Below, piece by piece: positions 54,893 to 62,720 of a DNA stretch of 64,000 nt (position 1 is its first letter; every line of letters starts with the position of its first letter). The notes beneath the pieces are model-generated. The model searched no databases, was not told the origin of the DNA, and was given only the letters and a program-made list of their open reading frames with translations. The stretch is from assembly GCF_001941865.1 (NCBI RefSeq), contig NZ_CP016162.1, positions 2,294,001 to 2,358,000 of the forward strand. Direction: 5' to 3'. The position numbers and the translations under genes were made by a program. This stretch comes from Pseudomonas alcaliphila JAB1. Lineage in GTDB: Bacteria; Pseudomonadota; Gammaproteobacteria; Pseudomonadales; Pseudomonadaceae.

Positions 54893-55825
54893 CTAGCGCG
54901 GTTGGCGAGCGTCGAAACGCTCCGCCCAGCGATGTTCGCGAAATCGCTCGACGATGAAGTCGATGAATACCCGCGTCTTGGCCGGCAGCAGTTTCTGCGC
55001 GCTGAAGTACAGGCTCAGGCTGCCGGTGTCGACGTACCAGTCCGGTAATACCCGCTGCAGGCTGCCGCGTTGCATATAGGGCAGCGCATGGACGGTGCTG
55101 ACCAGGGTGATGCCAAGGCCTTGCAGGGTGGCATGGCAAGCCGCCTCGGGATCATTCATGGTCATGCGCTGCTTCAGTTCGAAGGTGGCTTGCTGATCAT
55201 CACGCGTGCGCAGCGGCCAGCTGTGCACCCGGCCAGTCTGCGGCGAGCGAATCAGGATGCCGTGATGCTGCGTCAGATCCTCCGGCGTGGCGATGGTGGA
55301 GTGGCTGGCGAGGTACTGCGGCGACGCCAGCAGCACCCGGTGGGCAGGCGCCAGTTGCCGGGCAATCGCGCCGGGAGGCAATTCGAAGCCGCCACCGATG
55401 GCTGCGTCGAAACCTTCACCAATGAGATCGACGGCACGGTTATCGAAGTGCCAGTCCGGGGTGATCGCTGGGTAACGGGCGAGGAAATCGGCCAGGTGCG
55501 GCAGGATATAGTCGCGACCGAAAGCCACGCCCATGCTCACCTTCAGCGTGCCCGCTGGTTGCCCCTGGCTGCTCGCCAGGTTCGCCACTGCGCCCTGAAT
55601 GCTCGCCAGGCCGCCGCTCACTTCCGCCAGAAAGCGTTCGCCGGATTCGGTCAGGGTCAGCCGGCGTGTACTGCGCAGGAACAGGCGCACGCCGAGGTTG
55701 GACTCCAGGCGGGCAACGTTCTTGCCAACGGCTGCCGGGGTCAAACCCAGGCGTCGCGCGGCTTCGGCGAAGCTGCCTGCCTCGGCGGTGCGGACGAAGC
55801 ACTCGATGCTGCTGAGGGTTTCCAT
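54893..55825 (-). CDS. LysR-family transcriptional regulator
   Basis: A 310-aa LysR protein: N-terminal HTH (METLSSIECFVRTAEAGSFA ... TPAAVGKNVARLE) and a C-terminal substrate-binding domain starting near GTLKVSMGVAFGRDY. It is divergent from the SDR at 55947, so it most likely regulates that gene. ATG 55825 aligns with family starts; an ATG six codons upstream (MVYGAA) is not supported. With the SDR it forms a unit inserted between cysS and a cysS fragment. Confidence 0.9.
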   Translation of the reverse strand: METLSSIECFVRTAEAGSFAEAARRLGLTPAAVGKNVARLESNLGVRLFLRSTRRLTLTESGERFLAEVSGGLASIQGAVANLASSQGQPAGTLKVSMGVAFGRDYILPHLADFLARYPAITPDWHFDNRAVDLIGEGFDAAIGGGFELPPGAIARQLAPAHRVLLASPQYLASHSTIATPEDLTQHHGILIRSPQTGRVHSWPLRTRDDQQATFELKQRMTMNDPEAACHATLQGLGITLVSTVHALPYMQRGSLQRVLPDWYVDTGSLSLYFSAQKLLPAKTRVFIDFIVERFREHRWAERFDARQPR

Positions 55826-55946
55826 GGCTGCCCCATAAACCATTGGTATCGACTGAATATAGCGATTGCCAGCTTATCGGTTTTGAATGCCGGGTGAATA
55901 CTGAGGGCGTGTTCCATTCAACCCCCTCAGCTTCAGGAGATTCCCC

Positions 55947-56696
55947 ATGAGCACTCAGAAAACACTCGAAAACAAGGTCGCCTTCATTCAGGGCGGCTCC
56001 CGCGGCATCGGTGCCGCCATTGCCCAGCGCCTGGCCAAGGAAGGTGCAGCCGTTGCACTGACCTATGTTTCATCGGCGGCTGGCGCCCTTGATGTGGTGC
56101 GTGCAATCGAAGCCGCTGGCGGCCGCGCCATCGCCATTCAGGCCGACAGCCGTGACGAGCAGGCCATTCGCGGCGCCATCCGCCATGCCGTGGACACCTT
56201 CGGTCGTCTCGATATTCTGGTGAACAATGCCGGTGTGCTGGCGGTGGCGCCGATCGATGAATTCAGCATCGAGGATCTGGATCGCACTCTGGACGTCAAC
56301 GTGCGCAGCGTGGTGATCGCCAGCCAGGAAGCTGCGCGGCTGATGGGCGAGGGCGGCCGCATCATCACCATCGGCAGCACCAATGCAGAGCGCATGCCGT
56401 TCGCCGGTGGTTCGGTCTATGCCCTGAGCAAGGCAGCGGTGGCTGGTTTCACCAAGGGCTTGGCGCGTGACCTGGGGCCGCGCGGTATCACCGTCAACAA
56501 CGTGCAGCCCGGCCCGGTGGATACCGACATGAACCCGGATCAGGGTGATTTCGCCGAGTCGCTGAAGCAGACCATGGCCCTGTCGCGCTATGGCAAGGCC
56601 GAAGAAATCGCCAGCTTCGTGGCTTACCTGGCTGGCCCCGAGGCGGCCTACATCACGGGCGCCAACCTGACCATCGACGGCGGCTTCTCGGCCTGA
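55947..56696 (+). CDS. SDR family oxidoreductase, 3-oxoacyl-ACP-reductase-like
   Basis: A 249-aa classical SDR with cofactor loop QGGSRGIGAAIA, NNAGV, the catalytic Ser in TIGSTN and YALSK (Tyr/Lys). The C-terminal end YITGANLTIDGGFSA is typical of FabG-like enzymes. The substrate is unknown. ATG 55947 follows AGGAG. The divergent LysR gene is its probable regulator. This pair looks like an accessory insertion. Confidence 0.9.
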   Translation: MSTQKTLENKVAFIQGGSRGIGAAIAQRLAKEGAAVALTYVSSAAGALDVVRAIEAAGGRAIAIQADSRDEQAIRGAIRHAVDTFGRLDILVNNAGVLAVAPIDEFSIEDLDRTLDVNVRSVVIASQEAARLMGEGGRIITIGSTNAERMPFAGGSVYALSKAAVAGFTKGLARDLGPRGITVNNVQPGPVDTDMNPDQGDFAESLKQTMALSRYGKAEEIASFVAYLAGPEAAYITGANLTIDGGFSA

Positions 56697-56770
56697 TTAG
56701 GCTGGCAGGGCGGCGCCGGTAGGGTGTGCTGTGTGTTCAACCAGGGGTATAGCCGGTTTGGGCCATCTCC

Positions 56771-56901
56771 GCTGCGCGCTTCTGCAAGCCAGTGCCGGCA
56801 GGAACTGGGCAGAAAGCGACCGCATTCGCGATCAGCTCACCGCCATGGGCGCGATGCTGGACGACGGCAAGGGCGGTACCACCTGGCGTCTGGCCGAGTA
56901 A
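56771..56901 (+). pseudogene. Decayed duplicate of the cysS 3' end
   Basis: From GCTGCGCGC at 56771 to the TAA at 56901 the DNA repeats the last ~40 codons of cysS (54706–54832). The final segment, [16 protein letters not shown] onward through GGTTWRLAE, is almost unchanged. The upstream part has indels that break the frame, and there is no start codon. It is followed by a copy of the cysS terminator. It is evidence for an insertion or recombination event at the cysS end. Confidence 0.85.
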
Positions 56902-56918
56902 GCCTCGCGCTCAACGAC

Positions 56919-56942
56919 AAAGGCCGCTTTCGCGGCCTTTTT
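56919..56942 (+). terminator. Terminator copy after the cysS remnant
   Basis: AAAGGCCGC TTTC GCGGCCTTT followed by TT and then CATTTTT. It matches the cysS terminator at 54847 and still looks functional. Confidence 0.75.
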
Positions 56943-57261
56943 CATTTTTCGGTTTCTTACGCTGTGAGCGAGTTGCCGAGACCCATAAGGAGCGGTCCAG
57001 GTAGGGGGCGAAAGTGTGGCGGTCAGATTTCCCATAACTTTTGCCGATGCGACAGTCAGTTACGCCAGTTCGACAGCTCGTCCGCCAACTGTGCTGCTGG
57101 CGGGCGCTTTTCGTTAGTATGCGCGCCTTATCGTGTCCGTGGCGCCACAAGCGCCTGGCGATGCTTGCAGTGGTTCGAGCCAAACGCTCGGGCGACGTTT
57201 CCCCGATCCCTCAAGGAAACCCCCGCAACTCTTCGATTTCCTGCTTGTGGTATTTCCCTTT
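56943..57261. other. brnQ upstream region
   Basis: About 320 bp without a gene. It contains a CGCCA...TGGCG hairpin with TTTT nearby (about 57083–57113) and should hold the brnQ promoter. No clear ribosome site is visible directly before the brnQ ATG. Confidence 0.45.
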
Positions 57262-58578
57262 ATGACTCGTTTGAAAGGCTCGGACCTCCTGGCCCTCGGC
57301 TTCATGACATTTGCGTTGTTTCTCGGCGCAGGCAATATCATCTTCCCGCCCAGCGCTGGTCTTGCCGCCGGGGAGAATCTGCTTCCCGCAGCACTCGGCT
57401 TCCTGCTGACCGGCGTCGGCTTGCCGCTTTTGACTGTGGTGGCCCTGGCCCGAGTGGGCGGCGGTATGGATCGACTCACCGCTCCCCTGGGTAAGGTGGC
57501 GGGTGCAATCCTCGCGGTAGCGGTTTACCTGGCCATCGGTCCGCTGTTCGCCACGCCGCGTACCGCCGTGGTCTCCTTCGAGATGGGCATTGCGCCATTC
57601 ACCGGTAACGAAGGTGCGCCGCTGCTGATCTATACCCTGGTGTATTTCGCGGCCGTGCTGTTTCTCTCGCTCAATCCCGGCCAGCTGGTCGACCGTATCG
57701 GTAAATTCATCACGCCGGTACTGCTGGCAGCGCTGCTGGTGCTGGGCGGCGCTGCGCTGTTCGCTCCGGCTGGCGAGATTGGCGTGGTAGCCGAGAGCTA
57801 CCGCGAGGCGCCACTGGTGCAGGGCTTCCTGCAGGGCTACCTGACCATGGATACCCTGGGCGCGCTGGTGTTTGGCATCGTGATCGCCAGCGCCATTCGC
57901 GACCGTGGTGTCAGTGATGCAGGCCTGGTGACCCGTTATTCGATAATCGCCGGCGTTATCGCGGCCATCGGTCTGTCGCTGGTGTATCTGGCGCTGTTCT
58001 ATCTCGGTGCTACCAGCCAGGGCATCGCCGGTGATGCGCAAAATGGCGTGCAGGTGTTGACCACCTACGTGCAACATACCTTCGGCACCCCCGGCAGCCT
58101 GCTGCTGGCGGTGGTCATCACCCTGGCCTGTCTGACCACCGCGGTTGGCCTGTTGACTGCCTGTGGCGAGTTCTTCAGCAAGCTGCTGCCGGTTTCCTAT
58201 CGCACGGTAGTAATCGTTTTCGGTCTGTTCAGCCTGGTGGTGGCCAATCAGGGCCTGACCCAACTGATCAGTTTCTCGATTCCGGTTCTGGTGGGGCTGT
58301 ATCCGCTGGCTATCGTGCTGGTTGCATTGAGCCTGGCCGATCGCCTGTGGGTTTCCCAGGCGCTGGTTTTCGTGCCGGTGATGGCCGTTACGCTGGTCTT
58401 CGGTGTTGCCGACGGTGTTGCCGCGACCCCATGGGCCGACAAGGTCCCCGCCTGGTTCGGGCAACTGCCTCTGGCCGGTCAGAGCCTGGGCTGGCTGCTG
58501 CCGGTGGCGGTGACGCTGGTTCTGGTGGTGGCGCTCGACCGCCTTCTGGGCCTGCGTCAGAGCGCTACCACTGCGTAA
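57262..58578 (+). CDS. brnQ: Branched-chain amino acid transporter BrnQ (LIVCS family)
   Basis: A 438-aa sodium-coupled transporter with about 12 membrane helices. The start MTRLKGSDLLALGFMTFALF then LGAGNIIFPP is the family signature. It imports leucine, isoleucine and valine. ATG 57262 is chosen by homology, as in E. coli BrnQ; the frame is open upstream but not conserved. A strong terminator follows. Confidence 0.95.
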   Translation: MTRLKGSDLLALGFMTFALFLGAGNIIFPPSAGLAAGENLLPAALGFLLTGVGLPLLTVVALARVGGGMDRLTAPLGKVAGAILAVAVYLAIGPLFATPRTAVVSFEMGIAPFTGNEGAPLLIYTLVYFAAVLFLSLNPGQLVDRIGKFITPVLLAALLVLGGAALFAPAGEIGVVAESYREAPLVQGFLQGYLTMDTLGALVFGIVIASAIRDRGVSDAGLVTRYSIIAGVIAAIGLSLVYLALFYLGATSQGIAGDAQNGVQVLTTYVQHTFGTPGSLLLAVVITLACLTTAVGLLTACGEFFSKLLPVSYRTVVIVFGLFSLVVANQGLTQLISFSIPVLVGLYPLAIVLVALSLADRLWVSQALVFVPVMAVTLVFGVADGVAATPWADKVPAWFGQLPLAGQSLGWLLPVAVTLVLVVALDRLLGLRQSATTA

Positions 58579-58597
58579 TAGACCCTCGAAACAAAAC

Positions 58598-58624
58598 AAG
58601 GCTGCCCACGAGGCGGCCTTTTTT
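58598..58624 (+). terminator. Terminator of brnQ
   Basis: AAGGCTGCC and GGCGGCCTT form a 9-bp stem with one G-T pair and a 5-nt loop, followed by TTTT. Confidence 0.85.
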
Positions 58625-58683
58625 GTCGAACAAGAAAACAGGCAGCCTGGCTATAATCCGCAGCAGTCTTACAAGGAGTTGGC

Positions 58684-59418
58684 ATGCTCAACAGCTATCC
58701 GTACCTGCCTCATTTTCTGGCCGCACTGTGGTTCGTTCTGTGCTGGGGCGGCTACACCCGCTATGCCTCCTCGAAGGCGCGAACCACACCCTGTCTGGCC
58801 AGCGTCCTGCACCTGTACCGTGAAGACTGGATGCGCCGCATGCTGCTGCGTGACAATCGCATTGCCGACGCCAACGTGATCGGTAACCTCGAGCGCAACG
58901 CCTCGTTCTTCGCCTCCAGCACGCTGATTATCCTGGCCGGTATCCTCACCGTGCTTGGCGCCTCCGACCGCGCCCTGTCGCTGCTGGCCGACATTCCTTT
59001 CGTGCAACAGGCCAGTCGTGGCCTATCCGAGATCAAGTTGCTGTGCCTGGGCATCATCTTCGTCTATGCCTTCTTCACCTTCAGCTGGTGCATGCGCCAG
59101 TACAACTTCGCAGCGGTGCTGGTGGGGTCGGCGCCGATGGTGGGTGAGCGGCATGTCACCGAGCAGGAGCGCAAGGCTTTCGCCGAGCGCACAGCACGGG
59201 TGATCTCGATGGCTGCCAACCAGTTCAACTTCGGTTTGCGCGCCTACTATTTCGGTATGGCAACCCTGGCGTGGTTCATCAACCCCTGGTTCTTCATGCT
59301 GGTGACTGCCGGCGTGGTCGTGGTGCTGTATCGCCGCGAGTTCCATTCGGATGTGCTGGAAGTGATGGTGTATACCCCAACGCCGGCCGCCGAGGTGGCC
59401 AAGGAGAAGAGTGAATGA
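58684..59418 (+). CDS. DUF599 family membrane protein
   Basis: A 244-aa protein with about four membrane helices and the DUF599 pattern (RNASFFASSTLIILAGILT, then FTFSWCMRQYNFAAVLVG). Its function is unknown. The ATG at 58684 follows AAGGAG. It is translationally coupled to the MAPEG gene (ATGA overlap). Confidence 0.88.
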   Translation: MLNSYPYLPHFLAALWFVLCWGGYTRYASSKARTTPCLASVLHLYREDWMRRMLLRDNRIADANVIGNLERNASFFASSTLIILAGILTVLGASDRALSLLADIPFVQQASRGLSEIKLLCLGIIFVYAFFTFSWCMRQYNFAAVLVGSAPMVGERHVTEQERKAFAERTARVISMAANQFNFGLRAYYFGMATLAWFINPWFFMLVTAGVVVVLYRREFHSDVLEVMVYTPTPAAEVAKEKSE

Positions 59419-59810
59419 GCCTGCCGTTCTGGTGTGTCTTCATCAGCGCCTTGTTGATCTTCATCGCCAAGGCCCCGGTGGCCAGGGCCATGGCCGAGGA
59501 GGGCGGTGGTCGTTATGACAACCATCACCCGCGTGCCCAGCAGGCGCGTCTGACGGGTTTCGGCGCGCGTGCCCTGGCGGCGCATTTGAATAGTATCGAG
59601 GCCTTCCCACTGTTCGCGGCAGGTGTGCTGATGGCGCACACCACGCAGACCTACGGCTTTCTGATCGACATTCTCGCCGTCACCTTCGTCGTCAGTCGCG
59701 TGCTGTATCTGCTGTTCTATTGGTGGGATCTACACTGGCAGCGCAGTCTGGTATGGGTGGTGGGCCTGGCCTGTAGCCTGCTGCTGATGATCAGCCCGGC
59801 GCTGAAATGA
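59415..59810 (+). CDS. MAPEG family protein
   Basis: A 131-aa protein with four membrane helices of the MAPEG superfamily (membrane-associated proteins in eicosanoid and glutathione metabolism). Typical features are the ARAL-AHLNSIEAFPLFAAGV segment and VSRVLYLLFYWWD. Bacterial members may be glutathione-dependent but are mostly unstudied. The start overlaps DUF599. Confidence 0.88.
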   Translation: MSLPFWCVFISALLIFIAKAPVARAMAEEGGGRYDNHHPRAQQARLTGFGARALAAHLNSIEAFPLFAAGVLMAHTTQTYGFLIDILAVTFVVSRVLYLLFYWWDLHWQRSLVWVVGLACSLLLMISPALK

Positions 59811-59812
59811 AA

Positions 59813-59835
59813 GAAGGCCCGCATTGCGGGCCTTC
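59813..59835. terminator. Bidirectional terminator between MAPEG and lipoprotein genes
   Basis: GAAGGCCCGC and GCGGGCCTTC form a 10-bp perfect stem with a 3-nt loop, with T-rich DNA on the plus side and TTTCAT on the minus side. Confidence 0.8.
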
Positions 59836-59852
59836 CTGATTTTCAGCGGAGG

Positions 59853-60149
59853 TTACTGGCCGTCTACAGCGTCTTTGGCTTCGTCGCCGGCATCCTCGAT
59901 GGCATCGGCCGCATCGCTGGCCGCATCCTCAATTTTCTCGCCAGTGGTAGGTTCATTACCCAAGGCTTCGTTGGTCTTCTGTTCGATGGCATCGCCGGTG
60001 TCTTTGGCGGCATCGCCCAGGTTCTCCATCGCTTCGGAGACTGACTCCTTGGCCGACTCCATCTTGTCTTCCGGGGTTTTCTCGCAGGCGGCGAGACCCA
60101 GGGCAGTGGCAAGCAGCAGGGCATAAGTCAGAGGTTTGTTCACGGTCAT
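59853..60149 (-). CDS. Acidic lipoprotein with helical repeats (98 aa)
   Basis: A lipoprotein with lipobox LAAC (Cys about 22) and a mature part built of Ala/Asp/Glu/Lys helix repeats: ESVSEAMENLGDAAKDTGDA, EDAASDAADAIEDAGDEAKD. It resembles small Pseudomonas envelope lipoproteins of unknown role. ATG 60149 (MTVNKPLTY) is preceded closely by GGAG; a GTG one codon upstream is less likely. Confidence 0.8.
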   Translation of the reverse strand: MTVNKPLTYALLLATALGLAACEKTPEDKMESAKESVSEAMENLGDAAKDTGDAIEQKTNEALGNEPTTGEKIEDAASDAADAIEDAGDEAKDAVDGQ

Positions 60150-60323
60150 CACTCCATGTGTGAGAGTTATAAGTGGCTGGGCTTACCCCAGAGCACACAG
60201 TCACTTTGAATGTCGGCGCTGCCAATAAGTTCCCTTGGCCTTGAAGGCTGGCCCCCGGACGGGTGTTAGTCCGGGAGCAAGGCGCTATCATGCGCAGCCT
60301 TTTTGCGGCAGAGCAGCAGTGTG

Positions 60324-60803
60324 ATGAGTGAGCAGTCGATCGAGGAGCGGGCGCAGCGGTTTCTGGCCGTGCTACGTCATTGTCAGGTGCTGGGCATGAG
60401 TGTCGAGTCGGCCGACGGCAAAGGACTGACGCTGCGCTTGCCTTACGCGCCGCATATTGTCGGCAACCCGGACACCGGTGTGATCCACGGTGGCGCCATT
60501 ACCACGCTGATGGACACCACCTGCGGTATCTCCACGGTCTGCGTGCTGCCGGAGTTCGAAATATGCCCGACCCTGGATTTGCGCATCGATTACATGCACC
60601 CGGCCGAGCCCGGCAAGGACGTCTTTGGTTTCGCCGAGTGTTATCGGGTCACGCCCAACATTATCTTCACTCGCGGCTATGCCTATCAGGACGACCCCGA
60701 GCAGCCAATTGCCCACGTGGTCGGTGCCTTCATGCGCATGGGCAAGGCCGTGCAGGGCGGCGCTGAGCTGAAGCGCAATATCCAGCAAGGCGGTGGCGCA
60801 TGA
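60324..60803 (+). CDS. PaaI-family hotdog thioesterase (first of pair)
   Basis: A 159-aa hotdog protein. The central helix motif IHGGAITTLMDTTCG is that of PaaI/YbgC-like thioesterases, which hydrolyse acyl- or aryl-CoA. ATG 60324 (MSEQSIEER) is used. It overlaps the second thioesterase by 4 bp (ATGA), so the two products may form a hetero-oligomer. Confidence 0.87.
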   Translation: MSEQSIEERAQRFLAVLRHCQVLGMSVESADGKGLTLRLPYAPHIVGNPDTGVIHGGAITTLMDTTCGISTVCVLPEFEICPTLDLRIDYMHPAEPGKDVFGFAECYRVTPNIIFTRGYAYQDDPEQPIAHVVGAFMRMGKAVQGGAELKRNIQQGGGA

Positions 60804-61246
60804 GCGAGCTGAGTCTGGAACAACTGGTAGCGCGTGCGCACCAGCAGAACGATTATGACCCGCTGATCAATCTGATCCCCTACGCCAAGCTGCTGGGCAT
60901 CGAATGCCTGCGTCTGGGCGACGACATGGTCTTTCGTCTGCCAGCCAACCACGACTGCATCGGTAACCCGGTATTACCGGCGCTGCATGGCGGCGTAATC
61001 GCTGGTTTCATGGAGCATGCAGCCATGCTCCATCTGTTGATGTTCATGGGCATTCCACATTTGCCCAAAATCATCGACTTCTCGATAGATTACCTGCGCG
61101 CCGGCCATTATCGTGACACCTATGCGCAGTGCCAGGTCTGGCGGCAGGGGCGTCGGGTGGCCAACGTGGCGATCACCGCCTGGCAGACCAAGCAGACCGA
61201 ACCGATTGCCACCGCCCGTGCCCATTTCAAGGTCGATGAGCCCTGA
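60800..61246 (+). CDS. PaaI-family hotdog thioesterase (second of pair)
   Basis: A 148-aa hotdog protein with LHGGVIAGFMEHAAMLHLL, diverged from the first at the position normally occupied by the catalytic acid (Glu in place of Asp). It starts at the ATGA overlap. The pair is a translationally coupled duplication. The substrate is unknown. Confidence 0.87.
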   Translation: MSELSLEQLVARAHQQNDYDPLINLIPYAKLLGIECLRLGDDMVFRLPANHDCIGNPVLPALHGGVIAGFMEHAAMLHLLMFMGIPHLPKIIDFSIDYLRAGHYRDTYAQCQVWRQGRRVANVAITAWQTKQTEPIATARAHFKVDEP

Positions 61247-61315
61247 GTCGTTGAGACTTGCCCGGCAATTGGAGCGGATCGGCAGCGCAGCGAAATCATG
61301 ACAAGGACCCTGTAG

Positions 61316-62563
61316 ATGGATGCGTTGCTGATAATTGGTGGCCTGGTGCTGATGCTGGCCGGTCTGGTATGGCTGGTCATGCGGGCGTTCGCCACCAGCC
61401 TGTTGTGGGGCTGGGGCAGTCTGATCCCACCGATCACCCTGATCTACATCGTGCGCCACTGGCGGCGAGCGCGTAGCGCGGTCACGCTGATCGGGCTTGG
61501 CGTCATCCCGCTGGTGGTGGGTTTGACCTTGCTGGCGAGCAAGGATGCCGAGCGTCTGGCGGCGATCGTCCGTCTGGACTGGCTCAAACCCGAGGTGCAA
61601 GTGCCGGCAGAGCTGGCCATCGATCTGGACGGTGAGCTCAACGGCCAGCCATTTCGCCCACAGCAGGGTGAGCTGATCGATGGCGTATTGGTGCTGCGCG
61701 AGGGCCTGGATTTCTTCGCCCTGCGCGAACTGAGTATCCGCCTGCCGCAGCCAGTCGAGGGTCCTGTACGTATCGACGTGCTGCCCCAGGACAGCGGTAA
61801 CCTGCCAGAGGTCGAGCTGAGCTGGCTGTTACCGGAGCAGGATCTGCCCGAGGCGCGTCGCCTGAGCCGTGGCTACACCCTGCATCTGGACCTGCAACCG
61901 CAGGAACCGAATCGACTGGTCGGTGATTTCCATCTGGTCATGCCGCCACGCTTCAAGACCAGCCTGAGTGGCCGGGTCGAGCTGTACCGTGATCGCCTGC
62001 GCTATGTGGATGGCAAGGTTGATACCCGGTATGACTCCAATGACACCATCGCCCATCTCCTGCAGGACTACCTGCAACGACGTTTCGCTACGCGTGACGT
62101 GCGCGAGTTGAAACTGCCGGTGTTCACCTTCGAGGGCGATACCCTGGAATTGCAGGTTGACGCGCAGATCGACGGGCGTAACGAGCGCTTGCCAATTCGT
62201 TTGCACAAGCGCTCTGAGCAAGGCTGGATGGTGGAGGGCGATCGCTTCCCGGCATTGCCCTCCGTTGCGGCCAAGCAACCGACACAACAAATTGAAGCGA
62301 CTGCCGTCGAGGAGCGCGTGAGTCGTCCAGTCGACCGTCGTCAGCGTTTCAGCCTGGCGCGTTTGCAGCGCAACCCGGAACAGTACCGCAACCTCAGCAT
62401 GCGCCTGAGCCGCGCCAGTGGCGGCACGGTGGAGGGGCGTTTCGTCGGTGTTGATGACGATGGCAGTATTCGCCTCAGTCAACAGATGGGCAGTGGCGGC
62501 GGCCAGGCCAGCTTCAGTTTCAAACCGGAAGAAATCGGTCGCCTGGAACTGCTGGAGCCGTAG
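61316..62563 (+). CDS. Membrane-anchored periplasmic protein of unknown function (415 aa)
   Basis: A 415-aa protein with two or three N-terminal membrane helices (DALLIIGGLVLMLAGLVWLV, LWGWGSLIPPITLIYIV, GLGVIPLVVGLTLL). A large soluble region follows, then a C-terminal basic part ending EEIGRLELLEP. It occupies the position just upstream of htpG seen in P. aeruginosa (PA1595-like, from memory). The TAG stop is supplied by the start of a GTAGGGCGGG palindromic repeat. Confidence 0.8.
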   Translation: MDALLIIGGLVLMLAGLVWLVMRAFATSLLWGWGSLIPPITLIYIVRHWRRARSAVTLIGLGVIPLVVGLTLLASKDAERLAAIVRLDWLKPEVQVPAELAIDLDGELNGQPFRPQQGELIDGVLVLREGLDFFALRELSIRLPQPVEGPVRIDVLPQDSGNLPEVELSWLLPEQDLPEARRLSRGYTLHLDLQPQEPNRLVGDFHLVMPPRFKTSLSGRVELYRDRLRYVDGKVDTRYDSNDTIAHLLQDYLQRRFATRDVRELKLPVFTFEGDTLELQVDAQIDGRNERLPIRLHKRSEQGWMVEGDRFPALPSVAAKQPTQQIEATAVEERVSRPVDRRQRFSLARLQRNPEQYRNLSMRLSRASGGTVEGRFVGVDDDGSIRLSQQMGSGGGQASFSFKPEEIGRLELLEP

Positions 62564-62580
62564 GGCGGGTGCAACCCGCC
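62561..62580. repeat. TAGGGCGGGTGCA-type palindromic repeat
   Basis: TAGGGCGGGTGCAACCCGCC: GGCGGGT-GCA-ACCCGCC is a perfect short hairpin, same family as 32652–32697 but in the other orientation. It contributes the stop codon of the upstream gene. Confidence 0.6.
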
Positions 62581-62639
62581 ATATTCGGCTCGCGGGTGGT
62601 TTTTACCTGCCCGAGACGATGATGCGCCTGCTCCAAGCC

Positions 62640-62667
62640 CTTGAAATTCATCCAGCAGGCCCCATCT
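62640..62667 (+). promoter_or_regulatory. Sigma-32 heat-shock promoter of htpG
   Basis: CTTGAAA (62640–62646), a 13-bp spacer and CCCCATCT (62660–62667) match the sigma-32 consensus CTTGAAA-N11-16-CCCCATNT at every position shown. It is 54 bp before the htpG ATG. Confidence 0.85.
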
Positions 62668-62720
62668 GTAGGTCATCGCCGCAATAGCGGTTCCTGTCCT
62701 ACAGATGGAGTTAGCAGACC

